Shown one piece after another: positions 35,901 to 48,000 of a stretch of 64,000 nt of DNA. The notes below the pieces were generated by a model, which saw only the letters and a list, made by a program, of their open reading frames with translations, did no database searches and was not told where the DNA came from. The translations under genes and the position numbers were made by a program. The stretch is from Mytilus trossulus. Lineage: Eukaryota > Mollusca > Bivalvia > Mytilida > Mytilidae. Where the stretch lies: assembly GCF_036588685.1 (NCBI RefSeq), contig NC_086378.1, forward strand, positions 15,479,578 through 15,543,577, written 5' to 3'. How positions within the stretch are numbered: the stretch's first letter is position 1; each line of letters starts with the position of its first letter.

Positions 35901-38900
35901 TGGATGCTGGCCTTGCGGTCATAAAACGTTGATTCAGTTTTTTGTTGTACTCGTACTCGAAAATCAACCCATTAAAAAGTTCAATTTCATGTTTCGAGCA
36001 GGATTTTTGTGCTCAAAGGATTGAGAAAAGTTTTATGACTTCAATTCTCTGATGTGTCGGAATAATCATTCGTCTGCATTTAATCCAGATACAGATATAT
36101 ATACATGTATTAACAAACTTATGAAAAAGGGAAGATATTACATGATTTTGAGGTAAACAACTCTCCCTCAATAACTAAAATTTTGTTTAAGGAAGCAATT
36201 ATAGGTCATTGTACGGTTTCAATAATGATCAAACCTAATGCCGTTCATTACTCTGTAAAATGGCCCATAATGATGAAGTTAATGAAAAACAATTCTAACG
36301 AATTAGGGTTTAATTTGAAATGTTTAACTCTACCTGAGATATGGGGATAACCTGTAAATTATCAAAAATGCATGTACGATTGCAATAATTATTCTTGATA
36401 ATTTTATATTGGTCTTTGATTTTCGAAAAGTTAATACAAAAAGAGAGTATGGTAGCGAAACCTTAAAATATAAATACCAATACAGAGTGCTTTTGTATTG
36501 TCAAATGCTTCATAAAGAATAATATCGAGAAGTGTATTCATTATGAAACAATGTGAGATGAATTTTTTAATATTTTATTTTTAAACTCGGTGACTTCAAT
36601 TTAAACACAGCACTTTTACGGACGGTTAATATTGTGATCATAGCGAGTGGAATATATGAGGTATGACTATTTGATAGAGAGATGTCTTACCTTTTACTAA
36701 TATTGTAGTTACTGCAGATGCAATATCAATACTTGTGCTGCTTCCATACTGTACAGTACAAGTAATTTTACTATTATGAAATTTAGATGTAACAGATTTA
36801 ATAGTAAAATTGTATGGACCGATCACTGTATCACAATTTACAACATAATCTGAGTCCAAGGACAGTGTTGAACATACACCCTTTAAATTTCCAAGCGTCA
36901 CCGCAGTAGTTCCGGCTGGTTTCGTACTGTCTTTTATGAATAGAAATCTCATGGAATAAGTTGTTGTACAGGAGAATGTTGCTGAACTGTTTACAAGAAC
37001 GGTCACTGTTGGACCAGGCCATAAACTAACGGTTTGTGCGATTGTAAGTTTTACTGAAAATTCAATCAAATTTATAGTTAGTGCATAAATTCACTTCCTT
37101 TCTGTTCAGAAAAAAAGCACATTATGAAAAAGGTTTAGAAATAATTTGAGCAAGTTGTTATTATAACGTTCCCATAACTGATAATTGGTCATAAATATGA
37201 TTATTCACAGTAGGATTATGTATATTTTACTAAGAAAACTTAGCACATATATATGTTTTTTATTTACAATTCATAAAAACCATCTATGATGACGGTCTTA
37301 AAAGTTAAGATTTTTTATACCAAGTCTTCCCATGGGAACACACTGTGCTCCTATTCTTGATTACCTTTGCTTGATGTTTTTATGAAGCTAACTTCTTAGG
37401 AAGAAAGTAAATAAGTTAACAGTATCTGTAAACTTCTCATTCGGCTAAATAGATGATGTTCTCTTACTAAATAGTTCACAATTTGGTGACTGTTGAGCGC
37501 ATCTATACTACTGATCTGGAGATAAAGAATACACTGGATAAGTAAAGTCTGTCTCGTTTCTGTGTGTTTTTCATTTTAGTGTTGTGTCGTTGTTCACCTC
37601 TTATATTTGATACTGTTGCCTTTATTCATATCTTGACTCAAATCTAGAAAAGCGATGCGGTTCAATTGAAAACAAAACTTTCCGACAAAAGAGATGAATT
37701 CAACTTTCAAATTGTAAAGTTTCAATTTTAATAGATGTAGCAAAATTCAAGCAGCATCCGCATACGTATATTACACACCTATTATGAGTTCCATGATATA
37801 ATTTCCTTCTCACACAGAATTATTTAAACAAAGAGATCTAAGTGCTTAAGTTGAAATCATCCCCTCGTTAGATTTACGGACTCCAACACGAGTTGGTTGA
37901 CACATGACGACGTATGTGATAGAATTTTCGTATCTACAACATGTACAATCCCGTCCCCGTTTTCTTAAAAGTGACCATTCCTTGGTGTGTATGTATATGA
38001 GCAACACAACGGGTGCTACAAGTGGGACATGTTCTGTTTACCATACCAGATCATCTGATATGACCCCAAATTGTAGTGGGGTTCGTTTTGCGCTTTCTTT
38101 GATTTCTTAGTTATTTTTTATGTATCGATGTTTGTCTGTTTTCCGTTTTTAGTTTTACCCCTTGCGTTGTCAGTTTGTTTTCGACTGATAAAGTTGAAAG
38201 TCACTTTAATATATTTCGCCTCCCTTTATGAATCAGTGAAATCTGTTGCCCGAAATGACTAACGCAGTTTAACCTGTTTGTCAATCAAAAATATCCATTT
38301 TTAATTGCAATCCTCTTTAGAATGAAAAACAGATGTGATTGTTTACAGGTAATACTATGAATTCTTTTTTTTAAATTCCGAATTGTTATGTTATGACGTT
38401 TTAGAGTCAGTTAGTGAAACCGATGCTGTTATATATGGTTAAACAAATTAAATAGTTATGTAGGTTATGTAACAAATATATCAATAAAAATCCATTTATA
38501 TGAATAAAAAGACAACAATAATGACAGCGGGATTCGAACCCGCTATCATGGGATCTAGAGACAGTACTCTTTCTGTCCAAGCAACAAAAAAAATGAAAAA
38601 TCAAATATACCTTCATTTTCAGCCCAATTTTCCTCGACATTCAAATTTGACAACCTCTATTATAAATCCCACCAATTGTATTTATCTATGTCGTGTGTGA
38701 ATTATTTGGCACTGCACGTTAAGTAACCAAAAGCATTCAATCAATCAACTTTTATACATTGACGTGTGTATCAAAGTGATTTCAGATAGGACATAACAGT
38801 TGACTTTGATTGACTACATTGGTTTGTAACAGAGCATGAAATTATTTTAATGCAGTTCTAGAGTAAATCAATTATTTATTCATTAATAAAACTTTGCATT

Positions 38901-39240
38901 TGAAATACTTTTGAATTTTAGACTATAATCTTTCATACCCAAAACTAATTTTGCACATCCCCTTTTATAATTCAAAAGTTTAGAATAGAATCTTCATATA
39001 TAAAATGAGGTGCAAATTAAACAGCCAAGCATAAATTGAGGTCAATTGTGCCTAATGAAGTTGCAACCTTTTAATCTTTTTATTGCAATATTGATATTTT
39101 TATCCAACCTCATGAATGTTGAGTACAGAACGTATGATACCGGCAGCGCTTTCGATGAACCGAAAACACTACGATTAACAAAAAAATAAAAACTCACCAA
39201 TGCTTGTTATCAAAATATGTAATAGCAAAAAGGAATCCAT
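23875..39240 (-). CDS. Receptor A: type I membrane protein, 4 Ig + FN3 + TM + tyrosine-rich tail
   Basis: Twelve coding exons on the minus strand sum to 2130 bp (709 residues plus stop), with every junction phase-compatible and GT-AG. Order: signal peptide (1-20), Ig-like 1 (21-135), Ig 2 (136-242), Ig 3 (243-349), Ig 4 (350-467), FN3 (468-579), membrane helix (593-613) and a cytoplasmic tail to 709. The ectodomain has many N-glycosylation sequons. The tail has six tyrosines: 628 (MYQTT), 646 (IYNEL), 669/670 (TYYNE), 684 (HYQNI) and 704 (VYIDL). YYN and YQN fit the YxN Grb2-type SH2 consensus; YNEL, YQNI and YIDL fit YxxL/I. This is the layout of phosphotyrosine-signalling adhesion or immune receptors; ligand and sign of signalling are unknown. 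The tail is split over tiny exons, so alternative tails are possible. Closest comparison: the expanded Ig/FN3 receptors of bivalves, none identified by name. Confidence 0.85.
23998..24672. repeat. 41-bp minisatellite, about 16 copies, in the last intron of receptor A
   Basis: The unit begins AAGTATGTACAAGTGTATTT and ends AAAGTTAGCTTTACTT. Copies differ by one or two bases; one (near 24565) is truncated and two lack a T. The array ends about 70 bases upstream of the acceptor of receptor A exon 12. Confidence 0.95.
24937..25328. mobile_element. MITE with TTAAGTGCCAGTCT inverted ends
   Basis: 392 bp in the last intron of receptor A. Inverted termini start TTAAGTGCCAGTCT and include AAGAATCAGGCA. 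A truncated relative with one end is at about 49990-50158 in receptor B. Confidence 0.65.
25637..25713 (-). CDS. Receptor A exon 11: tail exon with TYYNE and HYQNI
   Basis: 77 bp, phase 2 to 1. Encodes TYYNEGGTMTNMDTEHYQNI then NRHNE. It has two YxN motifs. Acceptor TTTTCAG, donor GTAGGT. Confidence 0.75.
26726..26762 (-). CDS. Receptor A exon 10: 37-bp tail microexon
   Basis: Encodes DSSTPDHLSSDT, phase 1 to 2, the same size and phases as exon 8. Serine/threonine-rich with no tyrosine. Acceptor AAAACAG, donor GTACGA. Confidence 0.7.
27510..27650. repeat. Dispersed repeat copy ('ccagagggacagt ... ggtgct.cggaa' family)
   Basis: Lies in a receptor A intron. It shares blocks with 22440-22650 and 30790-30890, and in inverse orientation with 34540-34770 and 38020-38240. 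The core includes 'accagagggacagtcaaact' and 'ctcaggtgct.cgga'. Confidence 0.6.
28853..28911 (-). CDS. Receptor A exon 9: tail exon with IYNEL
   Basis: 59 bp, phase 2 to 1, acceptor TTCTTAG, donor GTAAGT. Encodes SEDVFNAEKHIYNELQHVKN; Tyr646 lies in a YxxL motif. Confidence 0.75.
30513..30549 (-). CDS. Receptor A exon 8: 37-bp tail microexon
   Basis: Encodes ERNSMYQTTESA with split codons at both ends (phase 1 to 2). Acceptor TTTTCAG, donor GTAAGC. It exactly bridges the phase-1 end of the membrane exon and the phase-2 start of exon 9. Confidence 0.75.
31167..31295 (-). CDS. Receptor A exon 7: membrane helix
   Basis: 129 bp, phase 1 to 1, acceptor TTTAAG, donor GTTAGT. It encodes the juxtamembrane PKTGQSDMISVR, then the helix IGAGIGSAVIILVLTSIVVL, then the stop-transfer FYKKRINENK. 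Confidence 0.85.
31855..32190 (-). CDS. Receptor A exon 6: fibronectin type III domain
   Basis: 336 bp, phase 1 to 1. It starts with a Thr/Pro-rich linker (TPSVPTQKPD), then PPTNVSAVC, FWRSGYNGG, and LYIVSVHATNIFG, the FN3 F-strand pattern (Y.V.V.A.N..G). It sits directly before the membrane exon. Confidence 0.85.
32698..33051 (-). CDS. Receptor A exon 5: Ig-like domain 4
   Basis: 354 bp, phase 1 to 1. It contains FILNCSS, a cysteine cluster FQCNDTCSC, then FTWTYNG and RVTFKCGMDFG. Several sequons (NCS, NIS, NDT, NGT, NIT) are present. Confidence 0.8.
33549..33869 (-). CDS. Receptor A exon 4: Ig-like domain 3
   Basis: 321 bp, phase 1 to 1. Core residues: TFTCTT, WIQWY (core tryptophan), and SADHNKSMYCEA, a standard Ig F-strand cysteine. 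An extra cysteine occurs in TSPCR. It looks like an I-set or C2-like fold rather than the subtype of Ig 1/2. Confidence 0.85.
33965..34075. repeat. Dispersed repeat fragment, intronic in receptor A
   Basis: It contains 'gctcattgttaaaggtcgta' and 'ccattggcaatcataccaca', the inverse of the 484-660 copy. Intron between Ig 2 and Ig 3. Confidence 0.6.
35292..35612 (-). CDS. Receptor A exon 3: Ig-like domain 2
   Basis: 321 bp, phase 1 to 1, donor GTAAGT, acceptor CTTGCAG. It has FTCTT and HNSKWNC as the core cysteines, and extra cysteines in the middle (PYC, GSC, SSC, YNC). Sequence TGTYSFTI parallels IGPYNFTI of Ig 1. Confidence 0.85.
36691..37053 (-). CDS. Receptor A exon 2: Ig-like domain 1
   Basis: 363 bp, phase 1 to 1. 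Cysteines in SATFSC and KITCTVQYG form the expected Ig pair; a second pair (KGVC and VVNC) is shared in position with Ig 2, as is the HNSK word before the last cysteine. Ig 1 and Ig 2 are therefore related subtypes. Confidence 0.85.
38500..38755. mobile_element. tRNA-derived SINE-like repeat in receptor A intron 1
   Basis: The minus strand holds a tRNA-like T arm GCGGGTTCGAATCCCGC (a good pol III B box) preceded by an anticodon-like hairpin GACAG...CTGTC. The other end carries 'gcactgcacgttaag' and a short CAATCAATCAA tail seen at bivalve SINE ends. The A box is weak, so it is not called as a functional tRNA. Confidence 0.45.
39198..39240 (-). CDS. Receptor A exon 1: signal peptide
   Basis: ATG at 39240 starts MDSFLLLHILITSI, then a phase-1 donor GTGAGT. 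Joined to exon 2 the start continues VKLTIAQTVSLW, giving a hydrophobic core and a plausible cleavage after TIA. It is the only ATG-led hydrophobic exon with a fitting donor found between the two receptor genes. Confidence 0.75.
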
Positions 39241-42200
39241 TGACAAATAAACAAGGAAGTTAGTCAATTGTTTATTTTGGTTTACAATCTTTCATTTAAA
39301 TTTAGACGATTTTTCAAGTATAAGCTTTTAAAAATGCAATCCTGACTTGTGATGTAATGTTTGAATTATACATTTAACATTTCAATGTATACTGACACAT
39401 ACATTTTTTACTTTTGAAAATGAGCGATCAAGTGGAAATGTCTACCGTAAAGTTTTTGCAATGACGACATAAGTTTAACATGACTATAAAAATTAACTGA
39501 AATGTTTCTTCCATTCCGAAGAGGTTTACAATATATTTAAAATACTTATACAATTATATATTAACTACATGTAGTTATAAGTAACAAACTATATCTTATT
39601 TTTTTAAAGCACCAAAACATTACAATGTCTTTTTGTTTGCCCCGCTTTTGCATCCAACAAATATTTTTTTAATACACATGTGATTCATATTCATATATAA
39701 TAAGTATACCATTTTCGCCACAGTATTTCAGATTTGGCTTCCTATCAGACTCGATCTCTGTGCCCTATCAGTGAAACACAGAACTAATTATAATTACTCG
39801 AAGGAGTCTTTTCTGATTACAATCACACCACATCCCCCTATTTTCATATTTATCTTACTTCCCCAATGTTAATCCTTGAGCTAGACGATAATTTGAAGAT
39901 AGCACCAAGAGCCTATTTGTTATGCCAAAATATAAAGCCGTCTTTTTAGAAAACACAGTACACACCTAAACAATCTGGATCAGTATCTCATAGTATAAAA
40001 TCATGGTTGATAGTCATATTAAATTGAAATATTGTTATCCCGAATTCGTATATCATTATTATTATGTCATATGAAGTTGACATTCGCCGTTATCAATTAA
40101 TTAATCAACCAAACAATTAAAATCAATAAAGCAATCAATTAATTAAACAATCAAAAATTCAATCAATCATCAGAAGCCACAAGGATTGATTGTCTGTTTA
40201 AAAATATCTGTCTTAAAAAAACATTGGATATGATACAATTGTCCATTTTGTCTCGAAAGTGGCTTCAGCTAAACAGGCTCCTCACTAATCACTTTGAGGT
40301 TTTGGTGTTGTTTGTGTTCAATAAAAGTAGTCTGTAGCTTCTATTTCATGGTTTGTCTAGTTGATTGTCTTCTTATCGCCTTTTGTTTTATGTCATGGCA
40401 ATATCAGCTTATCTTTGAGCTATGTATTTTGAAATTCTTGAGGTATCTTTCGCCTCGTACTTTGTAAATTAACTTGTCAACGACTACTTTTTAGTAAAAC
40501 ATGTTTATACAGAACGTCGTTTTCTTTAACTGTCACTTTACATAGTTAAAAATGAAACAGACCTTTAGATGATAATGTTCCTATTTGAAAACTTTTAATA
40601 TACATTTTACCTTTTAAGGCTAATGATTAATTGAGTCGTTTGTTTGTTGCCTTTTCACAATATGTTTTTAAGATATATATACTGATTTATGATTTTATTT
40701 ACAGTCGTTACCAATTATATTACCACGGGTTTTCATTATTTCCACTGTTTTGTGGAAGTTCCAGACTTGTACATTGATAAATCTAAATCTCCTTAGTTGC
40801 AATGTTTCAGTGATTTCAATTTCGAAATTTAAATCTGCCTTAACTGCACATTAAACCAGACGAACATACCACTATGTAGCATTAGATTGAGAGACATGGA
40901 TGAACATCGATATGAATATCAAACAGCTGACTTCTAAAAGTATGAAGCAATTGGAGCTAAAAACTGAGAATAGGGTAGAATCCGTAATATAACTGCCACT
41001 GGATTGTTGTAGTGAACAAAACGAATGGCCGAAAAGGTCATCGGCTAAAAAGCAATCCACAGCATACTTTATATTTAAAATTCAAACAAAACTTGAGATA
41101 AAATCTAAAAGATAGCAACTTTGAAAGACTATCATGAATCTATACACGACATCTATAACTGGTCATCATGAAGTCTTAAACGAAATGAATTATATATGTA
41201 TCAGAAAATGATGTCAATAAGACCGTTCTGTTCATTATAAAGTATTAACTAAAACACACTGGAAAGATGATAGAAAACGCACAACTTATTATTTCGAGGG
41301 TTTAAACAAGTAGTTTTGTGTACTTTTATTTGTCTATCTGTCGTTTTCTTGCTACGTTGGCCATGACATTATTAGTTTGTTTTCATTGATGAGTTTGAAT
41401 ATCCGTATGGTATCTCTCGTCTCTCTTCTTTCTCCCATGTTGTATATATCGTCATAGTTTTAAGCTCTAAACTGCTTGTTATTTTAATACATGTCATAGT
41501 AAAATTTACTTCATATTTTTCAATATTAGGGAGTTTTTTTTCAATCAGCTTAAAATTTGCTTTACATTCTGTGATAATTGTAAATAATGATAATTGAGAT
41601 GTGAACTCATGATAAATGTCAACAATATATTAAAAGTTAAATTTATTTGCAAAGCAACTTTTTTTTTAAGAACAAGTGTAAAGACACAAAACATAATAGT
41701 TATAAAACATGTTAGAGTAGCCTAACAGTTTACATTAATATTGTAAATAACATGTAAGTATACCGACAAATAAAATACACAATATATGTTGTAAGCATGT
41801 TCGATACTAACAATATAATGTATGCATGCATGCAACAATTTATGAAATAAAACGTATAAACCAAACCTGTAAAACATGTAAAATGACTGAAATATCTAGA
41901 GGAATGTCAGAAAATTGCCTGATAAATTGATTATTTAAAGAAACCTGAAATCATTGAAATACATACATGTCTTGAAAAACAATGAAACAAAATTGTCCAG
42001 TAAAATAAAGTCCTTGAGGATAATATGTTTGAGTTGCTTTTTGTTAATATATCCAGAACTTCATTTTCTTTTCAATTCTTATATGTAACCGCTTTAAGTT
42101 TAAACTAACTGTATATCAAAGTTTCGTTTTATAGCTATTAATATAATGACAGAAAGGATGCACTTCTTTTTTTGCGAAAATCAGTTTCCGAAACGTGAAG

Positions 42201-42896
42201 GTTTATCCTTACCTTTTGTTATGACATTGAAAAATAAATATATATGAGTACTGATACTCATTTGCAAGTGGAAAAGTTGTAAGGTATAGCTGCACTTGAT
42301 TAACTTGATGAGGTATACATTACAAACTTAATGCATTTTGTATTTTAGAAGATTAAAAAGTTTCTTGGATTTTGATGTGAATTTAATTTTTGCAGAATCT
42401 TTCAAAACAAACTTATTAATTTACAATAGTTATCTACACAACAATTTGTATGATCATGGTTACAATAAAATTTGTAACTGTGCAGATCATATTGAATAAG
42501 GTTCCAGACCGATGTATGTCTATTTTACCCTCTTCATTAGGGTTTTCGTGTCCGTAAGTGTCACGCTGCATGCAAATCAATATTTATGTCTTATCAACTG
42601 AAACATAGTCCAGGTTAAACTTTCTAGTGGCATTTTAGTTTATCGACAGCATCCTGGTGAAACACTTGGAAGAACAAATCTATTTGGAACTATTGTTAAC
42701 TAGTTATTTGTTGACTATGCATTACATATCTAACACTGAGTGTCGATCAAACGAAAATTAATAATTTATAAAAGTAATGTATGAGTGTGATGGTTATTGC
42801 GTCAGTGTAAACCTTAAATGTCTTTATGTAAAATTATAATAATGTGAAGCAGTCCATTTCATACAAATATAACATTTAATAAAAAAAAAACAAAAA

Positions 42897-43106
42897 CAAG
42901 AATAGTACAAGTTACAAATAATTGACAAGAATAGCACAAGTAACAAATAATTGACAAGAATAGCACAAGTAACAAATAATTGACAAGAATAGTACAAATA
43001 ACAAATAATTGACAAGAATAGTACAGGTAACAAATAATTGACAAGTTCAGTACAAGTAACAAATAATTGACAAGAATAGTACAAGAAACACATTATTGAC
43101 AATTAA
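42897..43106. repeat. 29-bp minisatellite, about 7 copies
   Basis: Unit GAATAGCACAAGTAACAAAT followed by AATTGACAA, with small variants (agtaca/agcaca, acaagt/acaggt). Frames stay open on the minus strand for ~90 codons purely from the periodicity. Confidence 0.9.
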
Positions 43107-43170
43107 ATATCAGTACAAGTAACAAACAATAGACAAGATCGGTGCTTGCGTACATCTGCATTGAAAATAA

Positions 43171-43290
43171 GTCATTAAACATGTTTTTAGAAACTCTTAG
43201 AAACTGTTGGTACCTCATTTTCATTAGAGTCTATAATGACAATGAGGTACCGACAGTTTCTAAGAGCTTCTAAAAAAAATGTTTAATGAC
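43171..43290. repeat. Hairpin with ~45-bp arms
   Basis: The arm with 'agaaactgttggtacctcatt' and the inverse arm with 'aatgaggtaccgacagtttc' pair almost completely around a ~20-base loop. Outer flanks (cattaaacat / atgtttaatg) continue the pairing. Confidence 0.75.
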
Positions 43291-44883
43291 TTTTTTTTAT
43301 ATTCAGACATTATGTCAACAGCAATACAAAACTAATCAATATACACCCTGTCTAAACCTTTCGAAAAGTTTTTAAATCTAGAAAATATCTAAAACAAAAA
43401 TGAATAATAAAAACAATTCAAATATAAACAGGTTATAACAAAAAATAGGTATAAATTTTGAACACAATTCTATCATATGGCAATAAAAAAGTATATCTAT
43501 TAACAAGAAATCCAATAGACCAAAACACTAAATATAATGACCCATACATTCAAAGGAGTGACTTTTCCATTAAAAAATGATCATTGTACAAATAAGCATT
43601 GTATGTAAAAATCCTAAATTATACATGCTTAAGATACGCCAAAATTAGTCCTTTAAAAACATTACCAAGAAACAACATACATTTATTCATTTATTTACAA
43701 AAGGATTTGTTTTATTCAATCTTATGAAAAAAAATAAAAAGCAAGTTAAAAAAACTTGGATGGCTCCCGAACTAATTCTTGCTTGAAATTTGTAAATAAT
43801 GCAGGACATTTTTGTTAAGACTGGTGAAATGGAATTTTCAGAATATTGCACATAGCACTTAAAGGTACACAATAAAAACAATAAAAACCCATTTGTTTAT
43901 TATTCTCTATAATTAAAGTCACTTGTAATTATATCTCGAAATAAAGATAAACTGATAAGGCATAATTTCTCTTACTTGATAAATTATTTGAATGATACTA
44001 CTCTGTAGAGAAGGTCTTTAACTGTTGCATTGCAGGAGACTATTTTATTATCCATTTATGCCGATTAATTCCTTCTCCCAATTGATTTAAATATAAGCAT
44101 ACAACTGGCACGACGTGCATTCTTGTTACAATAACTATTAATAGAAATGATAAGTTGAGAACTAGTGTAAAATTTTGCGTACCAAACTGTAACTCACGTG
44201 AAAGGGAAGTGGAATAAGAAGTGGATTGACAATTTCAGCACAATTAATGAATATCATCCATAAAAAGCAGTTCCTACTTTAATAAATCCATGGACGATTC
44301 AGTTCATTAATCCTTTTTTAAGATCTTGTCTGATGAATATTTTACAAAGTTATATCATAGTTTTCGAGATATCGCAATGTAGAGCGAATAAGAGGTACGT
44401 AAATTTTGAAGATTTTTTCCCTGTTACACACTCTCTAATTGTAACCGTTTTCAAAGGCATAGACGATAAATTTGATTTAAAATATAAATAAAGAATGTGT
44501 ATGAGAGACAACTTTCCGACCAAAATGCATATAGATAAAATTGAAATTAGTTGAACTTTTACATTCGATGTTCACCTGCACCCACTAAATCGATGATAAT
44601 TGGTAACCCACGATTTATAATAATGCATCCACATTGCTTTAAAAGAGTGATTTTTGCTATTACATAGGCCAAATCATGTGTGCGAATTTTTACGGGTCTG
44701 TTTGTTTGTTTTTTTATTCTGGAATTTCTTTTATAATCAAATTAATGAAATTGAAAATTTTCGCGAAATTATTTTAAACGTGAATTTAGCGAAATGAAAT
44801 TTTCGTTGAAATATTATTCAAACAGTATCAATAGTATCAAAGCAATGTGCCTGTTTCTATCGTCTTCTTTTTATATAACACCT

Positions 44884-45093
44884 TTAACCTTTGCATTCAT
44901 TATCATTTGTCTCCACATTTGCATAGTTTTTGTCCTCATCTTCATCTTCATTTTCAGATGACAAGGGTTCAGCTTTTTGTGTAAGATCAATAATAGCATA
45001 GTTTGTTCTATTCTCCAGGCCTCTTATAACAAATCGTTTACCACTTGGTCCAGGTACAAAATCAACATCCGCATATATTAATCCATCTTTATT
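44884..45093 (-). CDS. Receptor B terminal exon: LIYADV, TNYAII, KNYANV
   Basis: 210 bp including the stop. It begins NKDGLIYADVDFVPGPSG, has an acidic stretch SSENEDEDEDKN and ends NDNECKG. Acceptor ATTTTAG. Confidence 0.85.
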   Translation of the reverse strand, partial: NKDGLIYADVDFVPGPSGKRFVIRGLENRTNYAIIDLTQKAEPLSSENEDEDEDKNYANVETNDNECKG

Positions 45094-48000
45094 CTAAAAT
45101 ATATAAAAATGTTTCACGTGGAGTCTGATATGTATAAAAATTGCAAATAATATAAATAAAAACACATTACCTTTTGCCGAAAAATAAATTATATCACAAT
45201 ATGTTTTTTTTTTCAATATCGCAACAGTAACGACCCTAATAAACACTATAGGTTGCACTTTGTAAATACAACTGTTTCACAAGCCAAACCTCTTTTGAGA
45301 GATTACTTGGGAATGTTACCAGTATAAAAACACAAGGTACAAGTGAAAAATAAGTTCTAAGGCAGACTTCAAATAAAGAATGGGGTAGTACATTATTTGA
45401 GTATAATTTAAAACTCTTTGCAGTTTGGGTCATATACATATTGAAAATATGCCTCACATCCCTATGGTTTATCCTTTGAAGACAAAAAGTAGTGGATATC
45501 ATCTATTCGTTCTAGGATATAATTTTTACGAAACTTCATAACAAAAGTTGCACAGCTTTAGCTGCAAACGGAGTTTCTTTGGGAAATTGCATTGTCTATA
45601 TTTACAGAAGTGCAATGCACATGCATAAACCAAAGATCCCAGCTCGAGGAATTGCATTGGATGAGGATTTATACTGTGTATGATATTGCAAAAATTCAAA
45701 TTAGTTACACTTTACTATTTATACTATGTTTTTTTTCTTTATTTCACGTGAAATAATGTAATATATAATAAGGGCTGATAAAGCCTTTATAACCATGACC
45801 ATTCCATGTATTGGTATTTACATCGTATTATCAATGTCTGTGAAATATACTCCGGAATACAACTTTAAATATCATTTGCCTTCCCTAATTCATATACATA
45901 TATTGTCAAATGATTTGCGTGAGCTAAGGCTCAACTGGTAGGTCCGTAATATTCTGTAATACCCATTCTATTTTTGGTTTTGGCACGAGGCAATTGAGAA
46001 CTTTACATATCATACTCCCTTCAACTTTGTTCTTGTTTAGGTTTATAACTATTTTGATATGAGCGTGGCTGATGACTCTTATGTAGACGAAACGCGCGTC
46101 TGGCGTACTAAATTATAATCCTTGTACTTTTGATAACTATATACAGACCCTTAATTGTACTTGGATACACTATTATTAACATTTTGAAGATTCTAAGGAT
46201 ATATCGTTTTCATACAATGTCATTCACGGATTTTGCATGTTGAAAATGAAAACAAACAGAGAGAAAATTACTGTTTTGTAGCTTGCGCAAATCTGTTTCT
46301 TCGTATCTTTTAACTTTTACTGAGATAATGTTATCGCAAGGAGGCATCAATATCGTAACTCATTCATTCTTTAATTACTTTTTGTTCTAGAAACCCACAT
46401 AATATTGATAAACGAGATAATGTCGGCACACTTAATTTAGAACACAACTTTGCCTGGAATTACTTATATAATGAATTATCCGTGTTGACCCAATAACTTC
46501 AATGCGTTGTATTACAAGGATACTCATATACAAATAACACCAAAACAACAAACAATCACCGCAAAGAGCTTAAAAAAGTTTAAAAAATAAAACTACAATG
46601 AAGAATTCAAAAAAAAATAATAAGTAAACTTAGTCGAATTTCTAAGATGCATCGGTTGCAAGCTATGGGTAATGTTGAGTGTTGAAGAAATTCATTGTTT
46701 GAACTATCTTTGTTATCATTTTTTTAGGGTGAACACTCTAGTATACAAGACACACCAACATTTATAAAAGTATAAAAGATATTAAAAATTGAAATTATGA
46801 AATTAAATCACTCGCCTTCCTTGGAGAGTACGCTTTTGATATATTTGCACCATCATCATGTTTTGCACCATTTGCATATATTTCATCGGAGTCTGTTTGT
46901 TTAAACTCCTTTTCATAGTTCTCATACACAGTACCTGTAACACAATACAAAGTTATTAATTTAAGAAAGTTTTATTCGGATTTGGCACAACTTTTTGGAA
47001 TTTTGGATCCTCAATGCTCTTCAACTTTGTAATTGTTTGGCTATATAAATATTTTGATATGAGCGTCACTGATGAGTCTTATATAGACGAAACGCGCGTC
47101 TGGCGTACTAAATTATAAACCTGATATCTTTGATAACTATTATGAAAGAAAACAATACGAAACGATTTAACGTTATGTCGGTTTGTACCATTTCAGATTT
47201 TCCTGATCCTCTACAGTTTTCAAGATAATAATTTTTACTTGCATTTCATTCTAAGTTCTTATTCATAATTACACCCAACCTTGTTAATATACCATCATAT
47301 TATTGACGACAACTTTATCTTAAAATTAAGGATCACTAAATTAATGTAAAATTGTTTAAAATTGACAACACTTAAAGAGAGCTCATATAAGAACTCTTGT
47401 AGACATCCAATGCACCTTGTCGGCCATTCCTTCTTTTTTTTAACTGTTCATGATTTATTTCTATCGACAATAGTTTTCGAAAAAATAAGCCGACAGGTTA
47501 AATGGGTCAAAACTTTTCTTGACCGTCATAACGAAGTCAATTTAAAGAATTAAAAGCGATAATTTGTACTTTTTACAGCTTTTTTTGGTTAACTTACTTG
47601 TTCTCAGAAAGTTTTAACTCGGAAGGTAAAAGGCATATACAATTTTAAAATATGCCGTACAACTCTATCATTTGACCTTTGCAAAAATTAGTATTACATT
47701 ATGTACTTTCCATTTCAGGATATAATTTTTTTTACGAAACTTCATAATAAAGCGGCACAGTTTACGCCACGAGAAGAGTTCCTACGAGTAATTGCAGTGC
47801 TTATATAACCAGAAGTGCAACCTATAATAGAGTTAATCTAATCAGTCAATAATATGTTGCTTTGATGATCGTGATGGTTGTTTATATTTTCTGTCTATCT
47901 ATAATGGTAACTAATTTTATAAGTATACCGATGGTTGGTTGGACCTAAAGTTAAATAAAATACTCAATACCCCACATATACATCAATTTAAATTTGATTG

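Larger units (their letters stand above)
39241..44883. other. Region between receptor B and receptor A
   Basis: No additional gene was supported on either strand. It should contain the promoter and any 5' untranslated exon of receptor A, but no clear element was recognised. Repeats here include a 29-bp minisatellite (42897-43106), a hairpin (43171-43290) and dispersed-repeat fragments near 40250-40520 and 41290-41460. Confidence 0.5.

Noticed and set aside
38521..38580. tRNA gene on the minus strand
   Set aside because: The T arm is perfect, but the A box and D arm are not convincing, the anticodon loop is irregular, and a SINE-like tail follows; better read as a tRNA-derived repeat.
40872..41060. 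Hydrophobic minus-strand frame as an alternative signal-peptide exon for receptor A
   Set aside because: The frame stops before the only nearby donor. The exon at 39198-39240 fits phase, donor and signal-peptide character.
42824..43102. 92-codon repetitive frame (LVNYLLPV.FLSIIC type)
   Set aside because: Product of the 29-bp minisatellite.
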